Numbered from the stretch's first letter, positions 39,438 through 48,473 are shown. The stretch is 55,957 bases of DNA from Falsiroseomonas selenitidurans (GCF_012103215.1 NZ_JAAVNE010000035.1:1-55957); one strand, 5' to 3'. Program-made: numbers and translations. Notes: generated by a model from the sequence alone, not told the origin.

Positions 39438-41117
39438 CTACCTCGCCAGGGGGCGGTACTTGATGCGGTGCGGCTGGTCTGCCGCCGCGCCGAGTCGACG
39501 TCGCTTATCCGCTTCGTAGGCCTCGAAGTTCCCCTCGAACCACTCCACGTGGCTGTCGCCCTCAAAGGCCAGGATGTGGGTCGCCAGGCGGTCGAGGAAC
39601 CAGCGATCGTGGCTGATCACCACGGCGCAGCCGGCGAATTCCTCCAGCGCATCTTCCAGCGCGCGCAGCGTGTCGATGTCGAGGTCGTTGGTCGGCTCGT
39701 CCAGCAGCAGCACGTTGTGCTCCCGCTTCAGCATTTTTGCCAAATGCACCCGGTTCCGCTCACCACCCGACAGCACGCCGACGCGCTTCTGCTGGTCGGC
39801 GCCCTTGAAGTTGAAGGCGGCGACATAGGCGCGGGAGGGGATGGTGCGCTTGCCGATGGTGATCTGGTCCATCCCGTCGGAGATCTCCTGCCAGACGGTG
39901 CGGTTGTCATCCAGGCTGTCGCGGGACTGGTCGACATAGCCCAGCTTCACCGTCTCACCCACCACCAGGCTGCCGCCATCGGGCGTCTCGACGCCGGTGA
40001 TCATCTTGAACAGCGTGGACTTGCCGGCGCCGTTCGGGCCGATGATGCCGACGATGCCGCCCGGCGGCAGCTTGAAGTTCAGGTCCTCGATCAGCAGGCG
40101 GTTGCCATAGCCCTTGCGCAGCGCATCGGCGACGATGACGGTGTTGCCCAGGCGGGGCGCCGGCGGGATGACGATCTCGGCCTCGCCGCTCGTCTTCTCC
40201 TGGCTTTTCGCCAGCATCTCCTCATAGGAGGCGATGCGCGCCTTGGACTTGGCCTGGCGTGCCGCGGGGCTGCGGCCCATCCATTCCTGTTCCTTGGCCA
40301 GCTGTCGCTGCCGGGCGCTCTCCTCGCGCTCCTCCTGCTGCAGGCGCTTGCGCTTCTGCTCCAGATACGCCGAGTAGTTGCCCTGGTAGGGGAAGCCCCG
40401 GCCGCGATCGACCTCCAGGATCCAGTTGGTGACGTTGTCCAGGAAGTAGCGGTCGTGCGTCACGATCAGCACGGCGCCCTTGTAGTCCTTCAGCGTCTGT
40501 TCCAGCCAGGCGACCGATTCCGCGTCCAGGTGGTTGGTCGGCTCGTCCAGCAGCAGCAGGTCGGGCTTTTCCAGCAGCAGCTTGCACAGCGCCACGCGCC
40601 GCCGCTCACCGCCCGAGAGATGGGCGACGGGGCTGTCGAAGGGCGGGCAGCGCAGCGCGTCGAGGGCGATCTCGATGCGCCGGTCCAGCTCCCAGCCCTC
40701 GGCGGCCTCGATCTTCTCCTGCAGCTCGGCCTGCTCGGCGAGCAGGTCGTTCATCTGGTCCTCCGTCATCTCCTCGGCGAATTTGTCGGAGATGGCGTTG
40801 AAGCGGCGGAGCTGGCCGGTCAGCTCGGCGAAGGCTTCCATGACGTTCTCGCCGACCGTCTTGGTCTCATCGAGATGCGGCTCCTGCGGCAGGTAGCCGA
40901 CCTTGGCGCCTTCCGCGGCCCAGGCCTCGCCGCCGAATTCCTTGTCCTGGCCGGCCATGATCTTCATCAGCGTGGATTTGCCGGCGCCGTTCGGGCCGAG
41001 CACGCCGATCTTCACGTCGGGCAGGAAGGACAGGGTGATGCCCTTGAAGACCTCTCGCCCGCCCGGATAGGACTTGGTGAGGTCTTTCATGACGTAGACG
41101 TATTGCCAGGCGGGCAT
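39438..41117 (-). CDS. ettA: Energy-dependent translational throttle protein EttA (ABC-F)
   Basis: A 559-residue ABC-F protein that binds the ribosomal E site and regulates the first elongation steps according to the ATP/ADP ratio. Two ATPase domains are present with Walker A GPNGAGKST twice, signatures LSGGERRRVAL and LSGGERNRVHL, and Walker B LLLLDEPTNHLD and VLLLDEPTNDLD. The EttA-type arm lies in the first domain, and the linker (RLQQEEREESARQRQLAKEQ) is intact. ATG 41117 (MPAWQYVYVMKDLTKSY) is the standard start; the frame stays open upstream, but that part is not conserved-looking. Confidence 0.95.
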   Translation of the reverse strand: MPAWQYVYVMKDLTKSYPGGREVFKGITLSFLPDVKIGVLGPNGAGKSTLMKIMAGQDKEFGGEAWAAEGAKVGYLPQEPHLDETKTVGENVMEAFAELTGQLRRFNAISDKFAEEMTEDQMNDLLAEQAELQEKIEAAEGWELDRRIEIALDALRCPPFDSPVAHLSGGERRRVALCKLLLEKPDLLLLDEPTNHLDAESVAWLEQTLKDYKGAVLIVTHDRYFLDNVTNWILEVDRGRGFPYQGNYSAYLEQKRKRLQQEEREESARQRQLAKEQEWMGRSPAARQAKSKARIASYEEMLAKSQEKTSGEAEIVIPPAPRLGNTVIVADALRKGYGNRLLIEDLNFKLPPGGIVGIIGPNGAGKSTLFKMITGVETPDGGSLVVGETVKLGYVDQSRDSLDDNRTVWQEISDGMDQITIGKRTIPSRAYVAAFNFKGADQQKRVGVLSGGERNRVHLAKMLKREHNVLLLDEPTNDLDIDTLRALEDALEEFAGCAVVISHDRWFLDRLATHILAFEGDSHVEWFEGNFEAYEADKRRRLGAAADQPHRIKYRPLAR

Positions 41118-41260
41118 TTGCTCGAATTCCGGCGCAGAGGATGAAGCGGCGGGTTCTACCCCGCCGCGCCCCCCCATGCCAACCGCCGCGCGCGGATCAG
41201 GCCAAACGGTCGCTTCGCATGGCCGCTTCGCGTAGCCCCCTTGGGAAGCCGGCAGCGCGC

Positions 41261-43135
41261 TCAGCCGATCCAGAGACCGTCGAGGATCTGCTGCGCGCCG
41301 AGCACGCCGGCCTGGCCGGTTTCCGCCGTGAAGCCAATGGTCGCGGTCCCGCCGGCCGCCAGGCTGCCGTTCCAGCCGGCATCGTCCAGATCCACCAGCT
41401 TGCCACCGGCCACGCCCGTGGTCTCGCCGCGCTGCGCGCCCCAGACACTGGTCAGATTGAACCTCGTGCCCAGCAGCACGTCCCAATCCGTCACCGCCGC
41501 CTTGGCGGTCACCTTGATCTCGCCCTGGAAGCCGCCCCACCAGGAATTCGTCACGGCGATCACCGCCTCCACCTCATCCGCCGGTGCCGGGGCGGGCCCG
41601 GCGGTGGCCGCCGTCTCTGGCGCCGCGCGGGCCAGCAGGTCCTGCACCGAAAGCGCGCCATCGTCGAAGCGCACTGCCGCGGCACTGCTGGCGCGGTCGC
41701 CCAGATCGTTGAACAGGATGGCATCGCCGCCGGCATCCAGGATGATGGCCAGCTTCTGATGGCTGCCGGCATCCAGCGGGTTGGCGCCGTCCCGCCCGGC
41801 ATTGGTCACCGTGGTGACGAAGGTGAAGGCGTCCACATCGGCGATGGAATAGCCCTTCACCACCAGCAGATCCTGGCCGGCGGCGAAGTCCCAGATCATG
41901 TCGACGCCGTCGCCAGCCTCGTACAGGAAGGTGTCGCGACCGCCATTGCCATAAAGGTTGTCGCCCACCACCACCTCGGCCAGCGTCAGCGGGCCGGCTT
42001 CCGGCACCGGGGTGCAGCCGCAATCCGCACCGGCGTCGTCGTCCCCGGTCTCGTCGTCGCCGGCGTCATCCTCGTCCTTCGTCTCGATGATGTCGCCGGC
42101 ATCGCCCACCAGCTTCAGGCTGCCTTCCCGCTTGCCACCCTCGGCGCCGAAGGAGGTCAGGCGCGCGGCGAAGTCCATGTCCTCCAGCAGGTCCAGCCCG
42201 ATCGGGCCCTTGGATGAGGACAGGGTGAAGCTGGCTTCCCGCACATCATCCTTGCCGATGCCGGAGGTGCCGAAGGACAGGCCGAAATCGAAGGGCCCGG
42301 ACTTCACGCCCTCCACCGTCACGCCGCCGCTGAGCTTGGAGATCTTGTCCTCGCCGCCGGCGAAGCCCGTCACCCAGTCGCCCTCGGCGGAAAGCGACTG
42401 CGCCATCTTCTCGTCGTCGATCTGGAAGAACAGGCCGCGCAGGTCGGCGACGTTCTTGCCTTCCGGCTGCACCACCAGCGTGAAGTGCAGCACGCCGCCT
42501 TCGGCTTCCGTCACCTGCACCGCGACAACCGGGTTGCCGGGCTTGCTGCCGTCATGCGTCCGGCCGATCTCGAAGGACAGCATGCGGGTGGCTTCCGCGC
42601 CGTTGCCGCCGTCCTTGTCGTCGTCCTTGCCGCCGTCCTTGTCGTCGTCCTTGTCGCCGTCCTTGTCGTCGCCCGGCAGGCAGGTCTCGCCGGCCGGCGT
42701 ACCACCGGTCCAGACCAGGCGGCCATCGTCCTGGCCACCGCTGATGGTGTCGTCGCCACCCTCGCCCTGGATCTCGTCATTGCCAAAGCCGCCGAAGACC
42801 AGGTCGGCGCCCGCGCCGGCCTCGATCAGGTCGTCGTAGGAGACGCCGGCGGCGCGGATCAGGCCGGGCGCATCGCCATGCACCGTGTCGTTGCCCGAAC
42901 CGGCATAGATCCGATCGGCGCCCTCGCCACCCTCGACGCTGTCGGCACCGCCGCCGGCATAGGCCACGTCGTTGCCGGCGCCGCCCCGCATGGTGTCGGA
43001 GGCCGCGCCGCCATGCATCGCGTCGTCGCCGGCACCGGCCTCGAACAGATCCCGCCCGCCATTGCCGAACATCAGGTCGTCGCCGGCCTGGCCGATGAGG
43101 GTGTCGCGCTGCGCGGTGCCGGTGCGGGTGATCAT
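41261..43135 (-). CDS. RTX calcium-binding protein with C-terminal CBM2-like carbohydrate-binding domain
   Basis: A 624-residue protein without classical signal peptide. Residues about 5-140 are RTX nonapeptides (GQAGDDLMFGNGGRDLFEAG, GGAGNDVAYAGGGADS and others). A tandem Asp/Lys/Gly linker follows (about 150-180). Next is a globular beta-rich region (about 185-350), a second RTX-like part (GDNLYGNGGRDTFLYEAGDG) and, from about residue 520, a domain resembling CBM2 cellulose- or chitin-binding modules: VTNSWWGGFQGEIKV, TDWDVLL, SVWGA and AGWNGSLAAGGTATIGF with the expected tryptophans. Secretion by a type I system is inferred; no such genes adjoin it. ATG 43135 is preferred because GGAG lies 9 nt upstream; ATG 43144 is the alternative. 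Confidence 0.85.
   Translation of the reverse strand: MITRTGTAQRDTLIGQAGDDLMFGNGGRDLFEAGAGDDAMHGGAASDTMRGGAGNDVAYAGGGADSVEGGEGADRIYAGSGNDTVHGDAPGLIRAAGVSYDDLIEAGAGADLVFGGFGNDEIQGEGGDDTISGGQDDGRLVWTGGTPAGETCLPGDDKDGDKDDDKDGGKDDDKDGGNGAEATRMLSFEIGRTHDGSKPGNPVVAVQVTEAEGGVLHFTLVVQPEGKNVADLRGLFFQIDDEKMAQSLSAEGDWVTGFAGGEDKISKLSGGVTVEGVKSGPFDFGLSFGTSGIGKDDVREASFTLSSSKGPIGLDLLEDMDFAARLTSFGAEGGKREGSLKLVGDAGDIIETKDEDDAGDDETGDDDAGADCGCTPVPEAGPLTLAEVVVGDNLYGNGGRDTFLYEAGDGVDMIWDFAAGQDLLVVKGYSIADVDAFTFVTTVTNAGRDGANPLDAGSHQKLAIILDAGGDAILFNDLGDRASSAAAVRFDDGALSVQDLLARAAPETAATAGPAPAPADEVEAVIAVTNSWWGGFQGEIKVTAKAAVTDWDVLLGTRFNLTSVWGAQRGETTGVAGGKLVDLDDAGWNGSLAAGGTATIGFTAETGQAGVLGAQQILDGLWIG
42607..42674 (-). repeat. 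24-bp tandem repeat encoding a DDKDGGKD-type linker
   Basis: About three units of gccgtccttgtcgtcgtcct type repeat in frame and encode DKDGDKDDDKDGGKDDDKDG. The linker separates the N-terminal RTX array from the middle domain of the RTX/CBM2-like protein. Confidence 0.85.
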
Positions 43136-43301
43136 GAAGGCCATCTCCAATTCGGGGTCGGAGAGGCCGTTGCGACCGGCGTGCCATGCAAATTGCGGGA
43201 AAAGCCCCCCCGCTACAACCGGGGCGTGCAGCCCGCCCGGGCCGGTCGCCGCAAGCTGCGCGGCGCCCTGCGAATTGCGAGGCGCCGGCGCAGCCAGGCC
43301 G

Positions 43302-44387
43302 TCAGGCGGTGACGGGCAGCTTCACCTCGCTGGTCCAGCCATGCGCATCCGGCAGCTTGCCGTATTGGATGCCGATGATGCTGTCGTAGAGCTTCTGGGT
43401 GAGGCTGCCGGTGCCGCCATTGCCGATGCTGATCCGCTCCTCCTTGTAGCCCAGCTCCCCCACCGGGGAGACGACGGCGGCGGTGCCGGTACCCCACATC
43501 TCGGTCAGGCGGCCTTCCCGCCCGGCCTGCATCACCTCCTCGATGCTGATGCGGCGTTCGGACACGGTGTGGCCCCAGTCGCGCAGCAGGGTCAGGATGG
43601 AATTGCGGGTGACGCCGTCCAGGATGGTGCCGGCCAGCGGCGGGGTGACGATCTCCTCGCCGATCTTCATCATGATGTTCATGGTGCCGACCTCGTCGAT
43701 CCAGCGCCGCTCCACGCCATCCAGCCACAGCACCTGGGTGAAGCCCTGGCGCTCCGCCTCCTGCTGCGCGGAGAGGGAGGCGGCGTAGTTGGCGGCCGCC
43801 TTGCTTTCGCCGAGGCCGCCCTGCACGGCGCGCACATGCTTGTCCGTCGCCAGGATGCGCACCGGCTTCACGCCTTCCTTGTAGTAGGCGCCGACCGGGG
43901 AGCAGATGACGAAATAGGTGTAGCGGTGCGAGGGATGCACGCCGAGCATCACATCCGTCGCGATCACCGTCGGGCGGATATAGAGCGAGGTGCCCTCGGT
44001 CGACGGCACCCATTCATGGTCCACGGCGACCAGCGCCTCGATGCTCTGACGCACCAGATCGGCGGGGATGGGCGGGATGCAGAGCCCGGCGCAGGACCGG
44101 CCCAGGCGTTCCGCATGGCGCTGCACGCGGAACAGCCGGATGGTGCCGTCCGCGCCGCGGAAGGCCTTCAGCCCATCGAACACCGCCTGGGCGTAGTGCA
44201 GCACGGTGGTCGCCGGGTCCAGCGTCAGCGGGGCGTAGGGGACGATGCGCGCATCATGCCAGCCGCGCCCTTCCTCATACTCCATGATGAACATGTGGTC
44301 GGTGAAGCTGCGGCCGAAGGACAGGGCGGAATCCGCCTGGCGCGGCTTCGGCGTGCGGGTGAGGGTCGTGGGGAAGGACTGGGTCAT
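43302..44387 (-). CDS. ilvE: Branched-chain amino acid aminotransferase
   Basis: IlvE transfers amino groups between glutamate and the keto acids of leucine, isoleucine and valine, using PLP. The 361-residue product is of the longer class IV type. Seen are LHYAQAVFDGLKAFRGADGT, the catalytic lysine in GLGESKAAANYAASL, the EVGTMNIMMKIGEEIVTPPL element and GTGTAAVVSPVGELGYKEER. An intrinsic terminator of the upstream gene (44532-44559) separates it from its neighbour, so ilvE has its own promoter in the 44388-44531 gap, which I could not pinpoint. Confidence 0.95.
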   Translation of the reverse strand: MTQSFPTTLTRTPKPRQADSALSFGRSFTDHMFIMEYEEGRGWHDARIVPYAPLTLDPATTVLHYAQAVFDGLKAFRGADGTIRLFRVQRHAERLGRSCAGLCIPPIPADLVRQSIEALVAVDHEWVPSTEGTSLYIRPTVIATDVMLGVHPSHRYTYFVICSPVGAYYKEGVKPVRILATDKHVRAVQGGLGESKAAANYAASLSAQQEAERQGFTQVLWLDGVERRWIDEVGTMNIMMKIGEEIVTPPLAGTILDGVTRNSILTLLRDWGHTVSERRISIEEVMQAGREGRLTEMWGTGTAAVVSPVGELGYKEERISIGNGGTGSLTQKLYDSIIGIQYGKLPDAHGWTSEVKLPVTA

Positions 44388-44531
44388 GGTGCCTGTCGCT
44401 CTCGGTTTTTATTGCGTCTGCCAGGATGCTACCGCAACAGCAATGCGCGTGGGAGCCAGCAGAGCTAACATTGCACCCATGCGTGCGGGGCATGAAAGGT
44501 CAGCATTACTGCCGTAAGAGGCTCGGCATGC

Positions 44532-44559
44532 AAAAGGCCCGCCCCGGTGGGGGCGGGCC
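44532..44559 (-). terminator. Intrinsic terminator after the peptide-type binding protein gene
   Basis: Minus strand: 10-bp perfect GGCCCGCCCC/GGGGCGGGCC stem with a 4-nt loop followed directly by TTTTG, 32 bp downstream of the stop at 44592. Both stem and T-run fit a Rho-independent terminator. Confidence 0.85.
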
Positions 44560-44591
44560 TTCGCAGCCGGCGGAGCGATGCCGGCCAGGGT

Positions 44592-46175
44592 TCAGCGGTT
44601 CACCCGCACGAAGCGCAGCGGGAAGTAGTTGTCCGCCAGCTGCTGCAGCTCGATGTTGCCGCGCGCCGCCCAGATCACCGTCTGCTGGTGCAGCGGCAGG
44701 TGGCCCACCTGGTCGCGATGGATGGCCATCGCCTCGTTGATCATGGACTGGCGCTTGGCGGCGTCGGTCTCCACGGCGATCAGCCCGACCAGCTCGTCGA
44801 AGCGGGCATTGGTGAAGTTGCCCACATTGAACATGCCGCGGTTGCCCTGGCGGCTGGCCATGATGTTGTAGAGCGTGTTGTGGGCGTCGTAGGTGTTGGG
44901 CGTCCAGCCCAGCATGTAGAAGCTGGTGTTGTAGCGCGGGCCCAGGATCTCGGCGAAGTAGCGCGCCCGGGTCTGCGCGTTCAGCGTCACCCGCACCCCG
45001 ATGCGCGCCAGCATGGAGACCACGGCGGTGCACACCGCCTCGTCGTTCACATAGCGGTCGTTCGGGCAGTCCATCGTCACGCCGAAGCCCTGCGGGTAGC
45101 CGGCCTCTGCCAACAGGCGCTTCGCCGCATCGACGTTCAGCGGCGTGACGCGGTCATTCGCCTCGGCGAAGCCGTTCACGCCCGGGCCGATCATCAGCCC
45201 GGTGGCCCGCGCCTGGCCGCGCATGACGGTGCGCACGATGCCGGCGCGGTCGATCGCCTGGTCGAAGGCCTGGCGCACGCGCAGGTCCTGGAACGGGTTG
45301 CGGCCGCGCACATCGGATTTCAGCAGTTCCGGCCGCTGCTGGTCGAAGCCCAGGAAGATGGTGCGCAGTTCCGCCTGCTGGTGGATGCGCACGCCATTGG
45401 TGCGCGACAGCCGCGCCGTGTCCTGCGGCGGCACGGTGTAGATCATGTCCACCTCGCCGCTGACCAGCGCGGCGACGCGGGTGGCGTCGTTCGAGATGAC
45501 GTTGAACTCGACGCGCGTCAGGTTGTGCTCCGGCCGGTCCCACCAGTCGGGGTTCGGCGCCATGACGGTGCGGCGGTCCGGCTCCCGGCTCACCAGCCTG
45601 AAGGGGCCGGTGCCCATGGCGTTGCGGGTGGCGAAATTTTCCTCCCGCGTCGTCAGATCGGCGCTGCGCTGGGCGTTGTTCGCCACGGCCCAGGCGCGGG
45701 ACATGATGCCGAAGCCGGTGATCTGCTCCAGGAAGATCGGGTCCGGGTTGTTGGTCTCCACATCCACCGTGTGGTCGTCGACCTTCCGGGCTTCCTTGAT
45801 GCTGGCCAGGCTGCCGGCGATGTTCGACCCCGGGCCGCGGGCGCGCTCGATGGAGAACAGCACGTCGTCGGCGGTGAAGGGCGTGCCGTCCTGGAAGGTG
45901 ACACCCTGGCGCAGGTGGAAGCGCCAGACGGTCGGGCTGGTCTGTTCCCAGCGCGCGGCCAGCGCCGGCTCCACCTTCAGTTCACGGTTCCGGCGGACCA
46001 GCGGTTCATAGATGTTGCTGTTGAAGGACAGCAGGAAGGTCTCCTGCCGGGCGTAGGGGTCCATCGAATTGACGTCGCCGTCATTGGCCCAGCGGAAGGT
46101 TTCCGCCCGGGCCGGGATGGACAGGGCAGTGCCCGCCAGAAGCACGGCGGCAAGAAGGCTGCGGCGCAAGGTCAT
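44592..46175 (-). CDS. Peptide/nickel-type ABC transporter substrate-binding protein (SBP_bac_5)
   Basis: A 527-residue periplasmic protein with signal peptide (LRRSLLAAVLLAGTALSIPA, then RAE). FRWANDGDVNSMDPYARQE is the family start; YEPLVRRNRELKVEPALAAR and FHLRQGVTFQDGTPFTADDV are DppA/OppA hallmarks. No permease or ATPase genes are adjacent, so its partners must be encoded elsewhere. AGGAG directly abuts ATG 46175 but is 6 nt from TTG 46169, so TTG 46169 may be the true start; the signal peptide fits either. Transcription ends at the strong hairpin at 44532-44559. Confidence 0.92.
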   Translation of the reverse strand: MTLRRSLLAAVLLAGTALSIPARAETFRWANDGDVNSMDPYARQETFLLSFNSNIYEPLVRRNRELKVEPALAARWEQTSPTVWRFHLRQGVTFQDGTPFTADDVLFSIERARGPGSNIAGSLASIKEARKVDDHTVDVETNNPDPIFLEQITGFGIMSRAWAVANNAQRSADLTTREENFATRNAMGTGPFRLVSREPDRRTVMAPNPDWWDRPEHNLTRVEFNVISNDATRVAALVSGEVDMIYTVPPQDTARLSRTNGVRIHQQAELRTIFLGFDQQRPELLKSDVRGRNPFQDLRVRQAFDQAIDRAGIVRTVMRGQARATGLMIGPGVNGFAEANDRVTPLNVDAAKRLLAEAGYPQGFGVTMDCPNDRYVNDEAVCTAVVSMLARIGVRVTLNAQTRARYFAEILGPRYNTSFYMLGWTPNTYDAHNTLYNIMASRQGNRGMFNVGNFTNARFDELVGLIAVETDAAKRQSMINEAMAIHRDQVGHLPLHQQTVIWAARGNIELQQLADNYFPLRFVRVNR

Positions 46176-46211
46176 CTCCTGAACGAATCTGGCCGCACAC
46201 TACGCCCGGAC

Positions 46212-46230
46212 GGCGGTTTGCAAAACCGCC
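46212..46230. repeat. Perfect inverted repeat upstream of the SBP gene
   Basis: GGCGGTTT-GCA-AAACCGCC, 8-bp arms and 3-bp spacer, lies between the atp terminator and the binding-protein start. With no T-run after it, an operator for the binding-protein gene is as likely as a transcription terminator. Confidence 0.55.
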
Positions 46231-46236
46231 CCCACG

Positions 46237-46264
46237 CAAAACGGGGGACCTTGCGGCCCCCCGT
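46237..46264 (-). terminator. Intrinsic terminator of the Fo ATP synthase operon
   Basis: Minus strand ACGGGGG/CCCCCGT stem with a 10-nt loop followed by TTTTG, 45 bp downstream of the atpF stop codon. It ends the atpI-B-E-F'-F transcript before the next gene. Confidence 0.82.
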
Positions 46265-46308
46265 CATGCGTCCGTGATGCGCGGGGCGGCGGCCCTGCGC
46301 GATGAAGA

Positions 46309-46818
46309 TCAGGCGGCGCGCAGCGCGCGTGGCAGGTCGGCCACCGCCCGGTCGATCAGCGCCGCGTCGCGCTCCGCATCCATGCTCTCCGCCAGGACCT
46401 CGCGCGCCGCGGTCACGGCGACCTCGGCGGCGGCGTTGCGCACATCGGCCAGCGCCCCGGCCTCGGCGGCCGCGATGCGGTCCAGCGCCATCCGCTCACG
46501 CCGCTTGGCGGCCTGCTCGGCCTCCAGCGCCGCGGCCTCGGCCACGCGGCCAGCCTCGGCCCGGGCACGGGCGATCATGTCCTCGGCCTCGGCGAGCGCT
46601 GCGGCACGGTCGGCCACGGCCTGCTGGCGGAGCGCCTCGGCCTCGGCGCGCAGACGGGCGGCCTCCGCCAGATCGGCCTGGATGCGGGCGCCGCGGGCGT
46701 CCAGCATGCCGGTGATGCGGGTCCAGGCCATCTTGCCGACCAGCAGCACGAACAGCACGAAGGACACGGCGACCCAGAATTTCGGGTCGAGCCAGAAATG
46801 CTCGTAGTGGTGTTCCAT
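46309..46818 (-). CDS. atpF: F-type ATP synthase subunit b
   Basis: Subunit b forms the peripheral stalk linking the stator of Fo to F1. The 169-residue protein has one N-terminal membrane helix (about 12-32, FWVAVSFVLFVLLVGKMAW) and a long charged, Ala-rich right-handed coiled coil (LAEAARLRAEAEALRQQAVA and on). It is last in the operon, 12 bp after the b' gene. Alphaproteobacteria have both b and b', which form a heterodimer. Confidence 0.93.
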   Translation of the reverse strand: MEHHYEHFWLDPKFWVAVSFVLFVLLVGKMAWTRITGMLDARGARIQADLAEAARLRAEAEALRQQAVADRAAALAEAEDMIARARAEAGRVAEAAALEAEQAAKRRERMALDRIAAAEAGALADVRNAAAEVAVTAAREVLAESMDAERDAALIDRAVADLPRALRAA

Positions 46819-46830
46819 GGCGGCGGGTCC

Positions 46831-47331
46831 TTATGCCTGGCCGCGCGCGGCCAGCGCACGGTCGACCGCAGCGCCGATCGCGGCCGGGTCGGCCTCGCCG
46901 GTCAGTCGCTGCAGCAGCGCCTCCGCGGTCTCCGTGGAGACCTGGCGCAGCGCGCCCATGGCGGCGTCGCGCGCCGCGGCGATGCGCATCTCGGCCGCAT
47001 CGATCTGCCCCGCCAGCCGCGCCGCCAGGGCATCGGCCCGGGTCGTCGCCTCGGCCTGGGCCTGCTGCATGGCGCTGGCGATCGCCGCCTGCGCTTCCGC
47101 GCGCGCCCGGGCAGTCGCTTCCCGGTGCGCGGCGATGGCGGCGTCGGCTTCGGCCTTGGCTGCCTGCGCGGCTTCGAGGTCGCCCTCGATGCGGCGCCGG
47201 CGATCCTCCAGCACCTCCGCCACGCGCGGCAGCGCATAGGCGGAGAGCACGAAATAGAGGACCCCGAAGATGATGAACAACCAGACGATCTGGGCGATCA
47301 TCAGCGGGTTGCCGAAATCGAGCTGCGGCAT
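46831..47331 (-). CDS. atpF': F-type ATP synthase subunit b'
   Basis: A 166-residue second peripheral-stalk subunit (also called AtpG or subunit b2). MPQLDFGNPLMIAQIVWLFI begins the membrane helix (about 10-32), followed by YALPRVAEVLEDRRRRIEGD, which is the typical b' junction, and a long coiled coil. ATG 47331 (with AGGAA upstream) is chosen rather than an in-frame codon 27 bp earlier, since homologues start MPQ(L/F)D. It sits between atpE and atpF. Confidence 0.93.
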   Translation of the reverse strand: MPQLDFGNPLMIAQIVWLFIIFGVLYFVLSAYALPRVAEVLEDRRRRIEGDLEAAQAAKAEADAAIAAHREATARARAEAQAAIASAMQQAQAEATTRADALAARLAGQIDAAEMRIAAARDAAMGALRQVSTETAEALLQRLTGEADPAAIGAAVDRALAARGQA

Positions 47332-47419
47332 GGTGTTCCTCGTCAACTTCTCCTGCACGCGCCGGCGGGGGGCCGGCGCGCGTCGCGAAACCGGACCGGC
47401 CGCGGGGGCCGGCGCCGGA

Positions 47420-47644
47420 TCAGGCGAACAGGATCAGGAAGGCGATCAGCAGCGCGAACAGCGCGACCGCTTCCGTGAGCGCGAAGCCCAGGATGCCGAT
47501 CGGGAAGACCGCATCGCGGGCCGCCGGGTTGCGCGCCACGCTGGTGATCAGCGAGGAGAAGATGTTGCCGATGCCGAGGCCCACGCCGAACAGCGCGATC
47601 ACGGCGATGCCAGCCCCGAGGGCCTTCGCGGCAGCCACTTCCAT
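47420..47644 (-). CDS. atpE: F-type ATP synthase subunit c
   Basis: The 74-residue proteolipid forms the rotating c-ring. Two helices are linked by a polar loop (RNPAARDAVF). The proton-carrying glutamate is in GFALTEAVALFALLIAF. The glycine pattern of helix 1 is AKALGAGIAVIALFGVGLGI. It lies 73 bp downstream of atpB, a gap that may hold processing or translation signals for high expression. Confidence 0.97.
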   Translation of the reverse strand: MEVAAAKALGAGIAVIALFGVGLGIGNIFSSLITSVARNPAARDAVFPIGILGFALTEAVALFALLIAFLILFA

Positions 47645-47717
47645 CTGGGTAATCCTTCCGTCTTGTATGAACCGGGTTGGGTGGAGCTGAGCGACGCGAT
47701 CCGGGCCGGTGTGGCCC

Positions 47718-48473
47718 TTAGTGCAGGTGCACCGCGTCGTGCAGGTAGATGCTGGTCAGGATGGCGAAGACATAGGCCTGCAGGAAGGCCACCAGCACTT
47801 CGAACCCGACCAGGGCGATGTTGACCGACAGCGGCAGCACCGCCACCAGCGGACCGACGGCGCCAAGCCCGCCGAGCAGCACGACGAAGGTGGCGAACAC
47901 CTTCAGCATGACGTGCCCGGCCACCATGTTCGCGAACAGTCGGATGGAGAGGCTGACCGGCCGCGACAGGTAGGAGACGATCTCCACCGGAATGATGATC
48001 GGCGCCAGCCACAGCGGCGCGCCTTCCGGGAAGAAATAGCCGAAGAACTTGCGGCCATGCAGCATCAGCGCCACCACCGTGATCAGCACGAAGACGATGG
48101 CCGCCAGGCCGAAGGTCACCGCGATGTGGCTGGTGTAGGTGAAGGCATAGGGCAGCAGGCCCAGCATGTTGCCGAACAGCACGAACATGAACAGCGTGAA
48201 GACGAAGGGGAAGAAGCGCTTGCCCTCCTCGCCCACCTGGCCGACCACCAGATCGTGCACGAATTCGTAGGAGGATTCCGCCAGCGACTGCAGCCGGCCC
48301 GGCACCACGGCGCGCGCCGACATGCCGAACATGATCAGCGCGGTGATCAGCCCGGCGGCCAGCAGCATATGCGCATTGGACTGCGAGAAGCCGACCGAAG
48401 CCCCGATCGGGCCCAGCACGGTGCCCAGCTCGAACTGGCTCAGCGCGTCGATCGTCTTGTCTTCGGCGGCCAC
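47718..48473 (-). CDS. atpB: F-type ATP synthase subunit a
   Basis: Subunit a carries the two proton half-channels facing the c-ring. The 251-residue, multi-helix protein includes the essential arginine in PVSLSIRLFANMVAGHVMLK and the C-terminal ILTSIYLHDAVHLH. LAESSYEFVHDLVVGQVGEE is the usual second conserved block. It lies 45 bp after atpI, second in the Fo operon. Confidence 0.96.
   Translation of the reverse strand: MAAEDKTIDALSQFELGTVLGPIGASVGFSQSNAHMLLAAGLITALIMFGMSARAVVPGRLQSLAESSYEFVHDLVVGQVGEEGKRFFPFVFTLFMFVLFGNMLGLLPYAFTYTSHIAVTFGLAAIVFVLITVVALMLHGRKFFGYFFPEGAPLWLAPIIIPVEIVSYLSRPVSLSIRLFANMVAGHVMLKVFATFVVLLGGLGAVGPLVAVLPLSVNIALVGFEVLVAFLQAYVFAILTSIYLHDAVHLH

Noticed and set aside
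42607..42674. Regular short repeats that could suggest a CRISPR array (also at 21441-21512 and 1315-1476)
   Set aside because: The units are contiguous without unique spacers, keep the reading frame and encode linker or coiled-coil repeats.
44507..44530. Short frame MPSLLRQ upstream of ilvE as an attenuator leader peptide
   Set aside because: It contains only two leucine codons and directly follows the terminator of the upstream gene, so it probably lies in the promoter region. I see no alternative terminator hairpins before ilvE.
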